From positions 1-52,023 of the forward strand of contig JAQSXC010000008.1 in NCBI GenBank assembly GCA_029266335.1: a DNA stretch of 52,023 bases, written 5' to 3'. This document shows, piece by piece, positions 18,398 to 26,861 of the stretch. The position numbers and the translations under genes are program-made. Numbering within the stretch: the stretch's first letter is position 1; each line of letters starts with the position of its first letter. Source of the DNA: Eubacterium sp. (lineage in GTDB: Bacteria; Bacillota; Clostridia; Acetivibrionales; DSM-1351). The notes under the pieces were generated by a model that made no database searches, was not told the DNA's origin, and saw only the letters and a list, made by a program, of their open reading frames with translations.

Positions 18398-18442
18398 ATT
18401 CTGTCTGCACTTCAGAACAATGTTCCAAAGCGCAGACAGAAT
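18398..18442 (-). other. Long stem-loop in the cheY 5' leader
   Basis: Perfect 11-bp arms (18398-18408 with 18432-18442) enclose a 23-base loop containing a small internal hairpin (GAAC/GTTC). It lies downstream of the promoter at 18532-18560 and about 50 bases before cheY, so it belongs to the cheY leader RNA. It is followed by TTTAAG, a weak U-rich tail, and could act as an attenuator or a stabilising structure. Confidence 0.55.
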
Positions 18443-18531
18443 ATTTTCATAACGAGTTTACAGAATTTTACTAATTGCATTTACGGATTTTCTTGCATAA
18501 TAAGCTATTGAACTATAAAATTGTTACCATA

Positions 18532-18560
18532 ATTATAGGTTTTAATTAATTTTATGTCAA
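18532..18560 (-). promoter_or_regulatory. Consensus sigma-A promoter for the che operon
   Basis: On the minus strand TTGACA (18560-18555), a 17-base spacer and TATAAT (18537-18532) match the vegetative consensus perfectly. Transcription should begin near 18525, giving a leader of about 175 bases before cheY. No sigma-D (flagellar-type) promoter was noticed. Confidence 0.85.
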
Positions 18561-18615
18561 TCACAAACTAAGCAAAATTTAGCAAATCAGTAAATATATA
18601 AATAAGATACAGAGG

Positions 18616-18789
18616 TTATTCGTCTATGCTTGTAACAGTTGTTTGCCGGAATTCCTGTTCCATATAATTAAATATCAGAATATCCATTTTTCTGCTGAGT
18701 TCAAGTACTTCAATGCTGTCACAATCATTTGCTTCGACAAGTTTATTAAGCTTTTCCCGTAAGTTTTCCATTTCAATTGTCATCATCAT
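18616..18789 (-). CDS. Spo0E-like aspartyl-phosphate phosphatase (small)
   Basis: This 57-residue protein resembles the Spo0E/Rap-unrelated family of tiny phosphatases that dephosphorylate Spo0A-P and thereby hold back sporulation. Two helices are apparent, and the diagnostic S-x3-D motif is seen in ELSRKMDILIFNYM near residue 34. The preceding helix ENLREKLNKLVEA also fits the family. Three ATG codons begin the frame; the first (18789) has AGGGG seven bases upstream, overlapping the stop of the chemoreceptor gene 10 bases away, so translation is probably coupled. The product could instead act on another receiver. Its place behind a c-di-GMP enzyme and a receptor suggests a link between environmental sensing and the sporulation decision. 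Confidence 0.75.
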   Translation of the reverse strand: MMMTIEMENLREKLNKLVEANDCDSIEVLELSRKMDILIFNYMEQEFRQTTVTSIDE

Positions 18790-18799
18790 TATCCAACCC

Positions 18800-20827
18800 C
18801 TATATCTTAAACATTGCTACTAAATCTTGTAGTTCTTTTGCTCCTTGTGAATTCTGATCCGCAAGTTTTGTTTCCTGTATGGTTTTATCAACTATTTCAG
18901 TGGTTTTTTCCGCAATATCCTGGACACCTTTGGCACTTTCATTAATGGTTGCCGCAACCTCATTCATTGCTGTTGAAATACTTGATACTGCAACATCCAG
19001 CTGGCCGGCTGCAAGCTCGAATTCTTCCATCAGGTTGTATATAAATTCTGCGTCATTATTGTATTGTTCACTGACTTCAGTTAATTTCCCATAGTCTTTC
19101 AGTACATTTTTATCAACAAAGGATAAAATAGCTTCTGAATTTTCCTTCATATGTCCCACTGAGGAATAAACATTCTTTACTATTCCCTGAATACCTGCTG
19201 CTGTCGTTGAAGACTGTTCGGCCAGCTTTCTTATTTCATCTGCTACAACAGCAAAGCCTTTACCTGCTTCTCCTGCCCTGGCTGCTTCTATGGCTGCATT
19301 TAAGGCCAAAAGATTTGTCTGGCTTGTAATAGACAGTATGGTATCTGCAAGTACGCTGATCTGTGTTATAGTATTTGATTCCTCAATTGCACTTTCCATT
19401 TTTATTCTTACATCTTCATATATATCTTTTGCATTTTTAGTAGATTCCGCAGCATCCTGCCTGAGAGTATTGGCTCTATGTATAATCTGGCTTGATTTTT
19501 CAGCTCCTCCTTTTACCCTGTCGGCTATAGCACTAACACTGGCATCAATTTCTTCGGTGGTTGCGGTTATTTCTTCCGAAGAAGCGGCTGTTTCCTCCAT
19601 ACCTGCTGATAACTGCTGAGTAGTGGCCGAATTGTCATGTGCATTTTCCTGAATGTGATTTGACAGCTTTTCCATACTTTCGGCATTTTTCATGATCACC
19701 TGGGATACGTCCTGGAGCTTTCCTGCCATATCTCTCAATACCTGGCGGGTTTTGAACATAGCTCTTGCTATTATTCCTGTCTCATCCCTGTTTTCTGATA
19801 AATACTCATAGCTTTTATCATATTTCAGATCCAGGTCTGCTGTCTTATTTATAAGTTCTGTCAGCTTGACAATTGGTTTTGAAATTTTTGTCGCAATGAA
19901 TAAACCCAACCCCAGCGCCAGTACCACCAATATTATACCGCCGATTACTATATACTCGATCATTGTATTAACGGGAGCCATTATATCTCCGATATCCCCA
20001 GTCACTACCAGAGTCCAGTTGGTCTCAGGGAGTACCGAATATGCTGCCTGTTTGGTTTTACCCTGATACTGGTACCGAACTACTGCCGGCTCCACCTTCT
20101 CTCCTCTTTTAACCCGTTCTACAACCTCTTTAATCTGTGCATTGGTAACAGGGTTGCCAATATTTTTTTTGTCGGGATGATAAAGTGTAGTACCGATTTC
20201 ATCTACCAGATACGCATAGCTGGATTCTGTGTCAAGAATTTTTGTTTCTGTCAGATACTTTACTATGCTGTCAGCCATTACTGCTGACGCTGCAAAACCA
20301 ACAAGTTCTCCATTTACTTTTACCGGGTGTACAAAAGCAATCACAAAGGCACCTGTAGATTTTGACTTTAAGGTTTCACTGATTGCAGACGCTCCGGTCT
20401 TCAACACATTTTTTGTATAATTTCTATCCTTTATATCTGCTCCAAGCAATTTTATATCGCTGTCAGCGCAGATAATACCCTGAGCATTAACAATAAATAT
20501 GTGTTCGATATTTCCTGCATCTTTTACCATTGTCTGGAGTTTAGGATTCAATTGAGCCTGTATATCGGACATGGACTCTCCATTTTTTGACCTGACTAAA
20601 ATCTCTTCTACTTCCTTCTGCTGAGCAATCAATGCTATATTTCTTTTTTCCTTGTCAATCATGGATCTGATAATAGTTGAGCTTTCCTGATTTATTTCGG
20701 TCATTGTAGAATTTGTAAGACTACTGATAGTTTGAGTTGATTTCAGTAAAGCAATACTCCCCATTATTCCAATAGTGACAATCATCATTGCAATCATAAC
20801 AATTGAAAGCTTAGCCCTTAATTTCAT
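18800..20827 (-). CDS. Methyl-accepting chemotaxis protein with double-Cache sensor
   Basis: The 675-residue receptor has a first membrane span at about residues 9-30 and an extracellular region of about 250 residues with dCache features ([39 protein letters not shown]). A second span near 285-306 is followed by HAMP and a cytoplasmic signalling domain with tip [22 protein letters not shown]. dCache sensors usually bind small ligands such as amino acids or organic acids; the ligand here is not known. The start overlaps the end of the GGDEF-EAL gene by 17 bases with AGGAGG nine bases before the ATG, so both are one unit, followed by the Spo0E-like gene. Confidence 0.95.
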   Translation of the reverse strand: MKLRAKLSIVMIAMMIVTIGIMGSIALLKSTQTISSLTNSTMTEINQESSTIIRSMIDKEKRNIALIAQQKEVEEILVRSKNGESMSDIQAQLNPKLQTMVKDAGNIEHIFIVNAQGIICADSDIKLLGADIKDRNYTKNVLKTGASAISETLKSKSTGAFVIAFVHPVKVNGELVGFAASAVMADSIVKYLTETKILDTESSYAYLVDEIGTTLYHPDKKNIGNPVTNAQIKEVVERVKRGEKVEPAVVRYQYQGKTKQAAYSVLPETNWTLVVTGDIGDIMAPVNTMIEYIVIGGIILVVLALGLGLFIATKISKPIVKLTELINKTADLDLKYDKSYEYLSENRDETGIIARAMFKTRQVLRDMAGKLQDVSQVIMKNAESMEKLSNHIQENAHDNSATTQQLSAGMEETAASSEEITATTEEIDASVSAIADRVKGGAEKSSQIIHRANTLRQDAAESTKNAKDIYEDVRIKMESAIEESNTITQISVLADTILSITSQTNLLALNAAIEAARAGEAGKGFAVVADEIRKLAEQSSTTAAGIQGIVKNVYSSVGHMKENSEAILSFVDKNVLKDYGKLTEVSEQYNNDAEFIYNLMEEFELAAGQLDVAVSSISTAMNEVAATINESAKGVQDIAEKTTEIVDKTIQETKLADQNSQGAKELQDLVAMFKI

Positions 20828-22883
20828 AGTTTAAATCCTCCTGATAATTAATTTGGGATGATAGATTTTCCCGAATTTTCTTTATTGTGTCTGCTTCCTG
20901 CATAGGTTTACTGAAAAGGTATCCCTGAATTTTGTGACATTTGTGCCTGACCAGATATTCCAGCTGCTCCTGAGTTTCAACACCTTCGGCTACAACACAC
21001 AAGTCCATAGACCGCCCGATTTTTACAATTAAATCTGTAAGCGATTTATCCTTTTTATCTGTTATGGTATCGATAAAGGACTTGTCTATCTTTAATGTTG
21101 TTATTGGAAGCTGTTTCAGATAATTAAGTGAAGAATATCCCTTTCCAAAGTCATCCAGGGCAATTTTTATTCCTTTGGCTCTCATCAGTTTTAGTTTTCC
21201 GGCTATCACCTCGTATGATTCCATTAATATTGATTCTGTTATTTCAAGTTCCACCTGTTTAGGGTTTAACTGTAAAGCCTCAATTGTGTCAATAACCATA
21301 TTTGCAAAATCATCCTGCAAAAGCTGAAGCATTGAGATGTTAACAGATATAATCAGCCCTCTGTACCCCATCTTTTCAAGATTGTTCAGAAATTGGCAGG
21401 CTGTTTTCAGCACCCATTCTCCTATTGGAATTATCAGATGGGTTGCTTCTGCCACTCCTATGAATTTTTGCGGAGATACAAAGCCCAATTCGGAGTTCCG
21501 CCATCTTATCAGGGCTTCAAATCCTGATATTGTTCCGCTCTTAAGGTCAAGCTGCGGCTGATAGAATAATTCAAACTCATTATTATCCAGTGCCTTTCTT
21601 AAATGTTTTTCTATAGTCATTCTCTCTGTTATTTCTTCATTCATTGGATCATTATAAAATACAATTCTGTTTCTGCCGGTTTCCTTTGCTTTATAAACTG
21701 CAATATCAGCATTTTTCAATAATGAATCAAATTCTTTTCCATGCTGCGGATATAGCGATACTCCGATACTTACGGTAGTGTATATGCTTATATTTTCCAC
21801 CTCAAAGGCAGGCTTGAAGGCCTTAAGAATACTGACCGCAAGCTTTTCCAGATACTCTTTTCTGTTATATTTTTCAACAAGGACTATAAATTCATCGCCA
21901 CTCAATCTATAAACAATAGAATTATCTATACAGTGTTCAATCAGTCTTTCACTGATTTTTACAAGAAGAAGATCTCCGAATCTGTGTCCCATTGTATCAT
22001 TTACATACTTGAAATTATCAATGTCTATATAAAGAAGGGCATATTTTTCTTCACTGTTTTCACTAATAAGTAAATTAAGTCTTTCAGTAAGCGAATACCT
22101 GTTTTCCAGTCCTGTAAGCTGGTCATGATACGCCAGGTAGTGAAGCCTGTTTTCATATTCCTTCAGCTCGGTAATATCTGTATAAGATCCTGCCATTTGA
22201 TATAATTCACCTCTGTCATCAAAGGCTGCCTTACCTCTGGCATGAATCCATATGTACTTTCCGTCCTTCCTTTTGAACCGGTATTCACAGTGATAGTAAG
22301 GTGTTTTTTGAGTCTGATGGATAAGCATTTTCTCTGTGGCGGCAGCCTTGTCTTCCGGATGTATGAACCATTCCCAGCCATCCGCCGCCCTCAGGTCACC
22401 CTTGCTGTAGCCTGTGATCTCGTACCATCTGTCGGAAAAGCTCCTCACTCCGTTTATTTCCTGCCAGATAGCATCATTTGATGCTTCGGATATGATTCTG
22501 TAGCGTTCTTCGCTATCCTGTATCTGCCTTTGGTTAATCAGAGTCTGCTGATATTGTTCTTCCAGCTCAGCCTGTGATTCGGCCAGTTTTTCATATGCCT
22601 CCTCAAGCTTTGCGTTGGCTTCTGAAAAATCATTCAGGCTTTGCTTGAGTTCAAGCTCGGTTTTTTTCAACTGCCTTAAAGAATTGTTAATTAAAAAATA
22701 TATCAGAATACCTGTAATAGTAACATACAGCCATCCCTTAATTAGGCTGAAAAAGGTTACCATTTCCAAGTCTCTTACCAGGAAGTTTAGCATTTTATCC
22801 GAAAGCAATATCCATATTGCTCCCGTTACCATATAAATTGCCGTTATTTTAAGTGATATGTTTTCCGATTTCCTACCAAACAT
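20811..22883 (-). CDS. Membrane-anchored PAS-GGDEF-EAL cyclic-di-GMP enzyme
   Basis: The 690-residue protein has two N-terminal membrane spans (about 12-32 and 46-66), a coiled coil, and a PAS domain with PAC motif ([21 protein letters not shown]). A GGDEF domain (active loop RLSGDEF, normally competent for cyclase activity) and an EAL domain follow. EAL catalytic residues are all present: EALIRW, the Asn in [28 protein letters not shown] and AEGVE. The GGDEF domain lacks the RxxD inhibitory site. Net activity could be synthesis or breakdown. The ATG at 22883 follows AGGGGGC; the frame upstream to 22922 is non-coding leader. It heads an operon with a chemoreceptor and a Spo0E-like peptide. 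Confidence 0.93.
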   Translation of the reverse strand: MFGRKSENISLKITAIYMVTGAIWILLSDKMLNFLVRDLEMVTFFSLIKGWLYVTITGILIYFLINNSLRQLKKTELELKQSLNDFSEANAKLEEAYEKLAESQAELEEQYQQTLINQRQIQDSEERYRIISEASNDAIWQEINGVRSFSDRWYEITGYSKGDLRAADGWEWFIHPEDKAAATEKMLIHQTQKTPYYHCEYRFKRKDGKYIWIHARGKAAFDDRGELYQMAGSYTDITELKEYENRLHYLAYHDQLTGLENRYSLTERLNLLISENSEEKYALLYIDIDNFKYVNDTMGHRFGDLLLVKISERLIEHCIDNSIVYRLSGDEFIVLVEKYNRKEYLEKLAVSILKAFKPAFEVENISIYTTVSIGVSLYPQHGKEFDSLLKNADIAVYKAKETGRNRIVFYNDPMNEEITERMTIEKHLRKALDNNEFELFYQPQLDLKSGTISGFEALIRWRNSELGFVSPQKFIGVAEATHLIIPIGEWVLKTACQFLNNLEKMGYRGLIISVNISMLQLLQDDFANMVIDTIEALQLNPKQVELEITESILMESYEVIAGKLKLMRAKGIKIALDDFGKGYSSLNYLKQLPITTLKIDKSFIDTITDKKDKSLTDLIVKIGRSMDLCVVAEGVETQEQLEYLVRHKCHKIQGYLFSKPMQEADTIKKIRENLSSQINYQEDLNYEIKG

Positions 22884-22963
22884 TGTGCCCCCTATCCAGG
22901 TCCATGGCCTGAAACATCTCAAAACAGGTTAATTAAAAAGGGTATATAAACTATGATAAAGTA

Positions 22964-23009
22964 AAAGGATAAATTTGTATTATATTCCAATAATACAAGT
23001 TTATCCTTT
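22964..23009 (-). terminator. Hairpin terminator after the AraC-type regulator
   Basis: Arms of about 19 bases (22964-22982 with 22991-23009, one mismatch) close an 8-base loop. On the minus strand the stem ends in CCTTTT followed by more T-rich sequence. It separates the sensor/regulator pair from the GGDEF-EAL operon. Confidence 0.75.
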
Positions 23010-23078
23010 AAACAAAAATGGAATTATGTAAGCACTTACCCCGAATTTTTTTGGGTGTTGTTAAAAATAGTCAAATAT

Positions 23079-24170
23079 TTAGTTTTGTTGTCGAAATTCA
23101 GTAATAGTTTTGCCAGTATGCTTTTTAAAGATTTTACCAAAATATTCAACATCTTTGAAGCCAAGTTGTTCTGCTACTTCATAGGACTTGAGACGCTCGG
23201 TTCTTATCAGCTGTTTGGCCCTTTCCAGCTTGATCCTGGTCAGATATTCGATAAAGGAAATCCCTGTTCTCTGTTTAAATACCTCACTTATATAAGATCT
23301 GTTCATATACAATCTGTCTGCCACCGTTTGAAGTGATAAGCCACTGTCAATATTTTGAAGTACATAATTACTGGTTATCCAGACTATCCCCTTTTCCTGA
23401 CAGCCAAGTTGGTAAGTATTGAAAGCATCTATGATATACTGAATATTCTCAATAATGAAATCCACTATTTCACTGAATTCTTTAAATTGAAGTATGGTAA
23501 TTGTATTCAGATCCTTCATATCCATAAATTTCTCCAGCCAGCTATTTTCACTCAATATCCCTTTAATCACCAATGGAACTGCTTTCTTTAATGCCCCCTC
23601 CACCTTCATGACATCATACTCAAGATTTGCCCCTATCCGCTCTATTATATGCCGTATAGAATCAACCGCCTTTTCATCCCTGCTTTGAATCAGCTCTATA
23701 ATTTTATCAATATCCTGATCTTCAAAGTATTCTTCGGTTTTTTCCTCGAATATTTCCTCGAGTTTTTTTACCCGTTCACTTTCCTTTTTTTTACTAATTA
23801 TATGTTCGGAGGCCCTGCTCAGGAGTTTTGTCAATTCTTCTGCATTTGCAGGCTTTGCCAGAAAATCAAATGCACCCAAAATTATTCCCTGTCTTGCATA
23901 GCTGAACTCATTAAAGTCGCTGAGCAGCACAACGCAGGGACATAAGTTTTTTTCAACTATCTTGCTCAGCAGCTCCATTCCATCTATTTTGGGCATCCTA
24001 ATATCGGTTATAACCAGATCAATATTATTCCTCTGCAGCTTCAAAAGTGCCTCTTCACCGTTTCTGGCTTCCTCAACAATAATAAACCCTGATTTTCCAC
24101 CCCATACAGGTATTCTTTTCAATTCAATCCTGACAATTTCCATATCATCGACCAGCATTACCTTCAGCAA
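23079..24170 (-). CDS. Response regulator with AraC-type DNA-binding domain (YesN-like)
   Basis: The 363-residue protein has a receiver (VDDM; phospho-acceptor Asp56 in VITDIRMPKIDG; Lys in LAKPAN), a central region of about 130 residues, and a C-terminal AraC-family double helix-turn-helix (LQTVADRLYMNRSYISEVFKQRTG and RLKSYEVAEQLGFKDVEYFGKIFKKHTG). It starts with TTG at 24170, eight bases after GGGGGG, 24 bases behind the sensor kinase gene. The kinase at 24195 is its likely partner. Divergent cooS is a candidate target, although these regulators often control nutrient-uptake genes. Confidence 0.93.
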   Translation of the reverse strand: MLKVMLVDDMEIVRIELKRIPVWGGKSGFIIVEEARNGEEALLKLQRNNIDLVITDIRMPKIDGMELLSKIVEKNLCPCVVLLSDFNEFSYARQGIILGAFDFLAKPANAEELTKLLSRASEHIISKKKESERVKKLEEIFEEKTEEYFEDQDIDKIIELIQSRDEKAVDSIRHIIERIGANLEYDVMKVEGALKKAVPLVIKGILSENSWLEKFMDMKDLNTITILQFKEFSEIVDFIIENIQYIIDAFNTYQLGCQEKGIVWITSNYVLQNIDSGLSLQTVADRLYMNRSYISEVFKQRTGISFIEYLTRIKLERAKQLIRTERLKSYEVAEQLGFKDVEYFGKIFKKHTGKTITEFRQQN

Positions 24171-24194
24171 ATGTTACGCCCCCCATACATCAAT

Positions 24195-26570
24195 TTATCC
24201 TTCGAAAGGTACTGTAAAATAGATAGTAGTGCCAATGCCAACCTCACCTTGAATCCAGGTTTTTCCACCATGCTTTTCGATTATTTTCTTTACGGTTACA
24301 AGTCCTATACCGGAACCCTCAAACTCATCACTGGTATGAAGTCTCTGGAAAATGCCAAACAGCTTGTTTGAAAAAGCCATATCAAACCCGACACCGTTAT
24401 CTTTAACATAGAATATATATTCGTTTTCTGTCAATGTACTACCTACCCTGATTTGGGCTTTTTTCCTGTCCTTTGTAAACTTGAAGGAATTGGACAGTAT
24501 GTTGGTTATAACCTGTCCGAACATAATCCTGTCGGCCATAATATTGGGTAAACCGGTCTCTATAATCAGTTCAATATCTCTTCCATAATCTGCAGCCTTT
24601 AATTCCTCAAAACAGGAAACGAATTTAGCTTCTGTGTTTATTTCCTCAATATTCAGCTCAGATCTGGAGGTAGTTGAATACTGAAGCAGTTTATTTATCA
24701 TATCAATCATGTCTCGGGAAATGTTTCTGACATTGGACAACATATATGCCATATCTTTATTAATGGCTTTTCCATAGTCCTCCATAACGATCCTGACATA
24801 ACTTTCAACAGCCCGGAGGGGAGACTTCAGGTCATGTGACACCGTGTATGTAAAAGCCTCCAGCTGACTTACCGCAGATTGCAGCTCGCGAGTTCTGTCC
24901 CGGACTCTTTGTTCCAGCTCCTCATTCAGTTTTCGGACTTCATTTATAGCCATTTTATAATTTGTTATATTGTCAAAAACTACCCCAACCTGATTATTAT
25001 TTATCTTGAAGGTATTAACAAGATAATATATTTTGCTGTCGGGATAATAGGTTTCAAACTGCTCGGTTTGTCCGGTGTCGAGTACCCTTTGGTATATTAA
25101 CTGGTTCCGGTTTTTTATTCCGAATACCTCTGACCAGGTTCTGCCCGGAAGGTCTGAAATACTCATTTGAGTCTGGATTTTAAAGTTTGGATTTACCTCT
25201 ACAAATCTCATATCCTGAAGTCTTCCATCCTTATCATACACTGGCTCAAAAACAAAATAACCGTTCATCATCTTTTCAAACAGCTGCCTGTAGCGTTCCT
25301 CGCTGGATACGAGACTTTTTTGAACCTCCGAAAGTTCATCGTACTGTACCCTCAGTTCTTCTTCAGAAGCTGTCAGCTCCTCGTAAAGCTGTGACAATTC
25401 GGCATTATTGCTTGCCAGCTCTTCTTTTATTATTTGAATCTTCCTCAGATAAACCAGCAAAATGAATATAAAAATAGTAAGAATTACAATAATGATAACT
25501 GTCGTTATAATGATATTTTTATATGTTTCAAGTAATGAATACGGTTTATTGATAATTATACTGCCCTTTGGTATATGATCTGAACTGATATTGAATCTTT
25601 CAAGCTGTACATAGTCAAACATGTATTGAGTAGTTTTCGCTGTATAAACAGGTATATCAGAAATATTTTCTCCATTTAAAACCCTTCTTGCAATAGCTCC
25701 TGCCAGTTCTCCCTGAACCTTTCCGCTGAGCATGCTTCCGCCTATGGCACCATGTCCCAAACCAAAATCGTACAGATGAAATACAGGGACATGACTGTTA
25801 TCGCTTACGACCTGAGCAAGATTCTCAAAGCCGATAGCCATACCTTCTTCATCACCGTAATAAGTTGTAATCAGAATAATACTGTCCTTATCGGCCTGTC
25901 CCACCTGGTCCAGGATGTCGTTATAGGAGCCTTTGTTCAGCGGTATCAAACTGACTCCGGGAGCTATCTTTTCAGCAGCGGTTAAAGTAATATCCCAGGT
26001 TGATATGCCACTTTCGGAATTATCAAATATTACATATATCTTTTTTAAACCGGGATATATTTTCAACGCATTACTTATTGTCCCCTCAGCATCGATTTCT
26101 TCCACTACTCCGGTTACGTTTTTTTCGCCTGCTGTCAGGTCTTCAACTCCTCTGGTATTGACACCGCAGAATATGACAGGGGCATTGTTAAACAGTTCCT
26201 TCCGGTTGTCCAAAGCAAATTTAAGTGCTGCATCATCTGTAGCTATTACTACATCCAACTTCTTTTCAGCATATTTAAATTTCAAATAGGTATGTAAATG
26301 AGACAGGTTCTCCTCTGTAGGATATGTTTTCCAGTCCATATACTCCACTGCTATTTCACAGCATTCTCCGCCCTTGTCCAGCTTGCTCAATATGCCGTCA
26401 TTCTCATTTTCAGTCCAGGACAAGCCCTCAGAATATGAATTTAATATTAAGACCTGGTTTCTTTTGACCTCCATGGCATTAACACTCAATCCAGATGGAA
26501 ATGAGAGTATTAATATAATTGTTATGAATATAAAGTATCTTAATAAAAGCGTGCTTCTTTTCAAAACCAC
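24195..26570 (-). CDS. Membrane sensor histidine kinase with ABC substrate-binding-like sensor
   Basis: The 791-residue kinase has an N-terminal signal/anchor segment (about 10-32) and an extracellular region (about 35-335) that resembles the ABC_sub_bind periplasmic-binding fold (VLILNSYSEG, VVIATDDAALKFA, PVIFCGVN, IYVIFDNSESG). A second span at about 347-370, a coiled coil, a PAS-like domain (about 425-545), HisKA with YTVSHDLKSPLRAV and a HATPase domain (NILSNSFKF, DNGVGFD, GSGIGLVTVK) follow. The start is a GTG preceded at ten bases by AAGGGAG. It forms a pair with the AraC-type regulator and is divergent from cooS. The fused binding protein suggests a soluble small-molecule signal. Confidence 0.92.
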   Translation of the reverse strand: MVLKRSTLLLRYFIFITIILILSFPSGLSVNAMEVKRNQVLILNSYSEGLSWTENENDGILSKLDKGGECCEIAVEYMDWKTYPTEENLSHLHTYLKFKYAEKKLDVVIATDDAALKFALDNRKELFNNAPVIFCGVNTRGVEDLTAGEKNVTGVVEEIDAEGTISNALKIYPGLKKIYVIFDNSESGISTWDITLTAAEKIAPGVSLIPLNKGSYNDILDQVGQADKDSIILITTYYGDEEGMAIGFENLAQVVSDNSHVPVFHLYDFGLGHGAIGGSMLSGKVQGELAGAIARRVLNGENISDIPVYTAKTTQYMFDYVQLERFNISSDHIPKGSIIINKPYSLLETYKNIIITTVIIIVILTIFIFILLVYLRKIQIIKEELASNNAELSQLYEELTASEEELRVQYDELSEVQKSLVSSEERYRQLFEKMMNGYFVFEPVYDKDGRLQDMRFVEVNPNFKIQTQMSISDLPGRTWSEVFGIKNRNQLIYQRVLDTGQTEQFETYYPDSKIYYLVNTFKINNNQVGVVFDNITNYKMAINEVRKLNEELEQRVRDRTRELQSAVSQLEAFTYTVSHDLKSPLRAVESYVRIVMEDYGKAINKDMAYMLSNVRNISRDMIDMINKLLQYSTTSRSELNIEEINTEAKFVSCFEELKAADYGRDIELIIETGLPNIMADRIMFGQVITNILSNSFKFTKDRKKAQIRVGSTLTENEYIFYVKDNGVGFDMAFSNKLFGIFQRLHTSDEFEGSGIGLVTVKKIIEKHGGKTWIQGEVGIGTTIYFTVPFEG

Positions 26571-26605
26571 TAAATTAACACTCCCTTCATAGAATTCAAT
26601 AAATT

Positions 26606-26633
26606 ATTATAAATTAAAATTCTACTTATGCAA
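26606..26633 (-). promoter_or_regulatory. Promoter for the sensor kinase / regulator pair
   Basis: On the minus strand TTGCAT (26633-26628), a 16-base spacer and TATAAT (26611-26606) lie about 36 bases above the kinase start. Confidence 0.6.
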
Positions 26634-26723
26634 GCATATAATTAATTTATTTATTCCCTCATTTTACAATATAAAACAATATAAGCATTTATTATCATGA
26701 AAATTGGAAATATCCACTGCTTT

Positions 26724-26751
26724 TTGGCTTATATATTTATTAACGTAAAAT
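26724..26751 (+). promoter_or_regulatory. Candidate cooS promoter
   Basis: TTGGCT (26724-26729), a 16-base spacer and TAAAAT (26746-26751) form a plausible promoter. Transcription would start near 26758, inside the row of CGGTA motifs, giving a leader of about 100 bases. Confidence 0.45.
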
Positions 26752-26799
26752 TTACCGTATTAAAATAAATATCGGTATATCTATTGGCTAATTTACCGA
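26751..26799. promoter_or_regulatory. Three phased CGGTA motifs before cooS
   Basis: TTTACCG (26751-26757), TCGGTA (26772-26777) and TTTACCGA (26792-26799) are three copies of one core in alternating orientation. Their centres are about 20 bases apart, i.e. on one face of the helix. They overlap the expected cooS start of transcription and look like operators; the adjacent AraC-type regulator is a candidate ligand. Confidence 0.45.
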
Positions 26800-26861
26800 A
26801 TATTATCACTTAAAATAGTAAAACTATAAATAAATATATTTTTCAGGAGGCTTGAATTACC

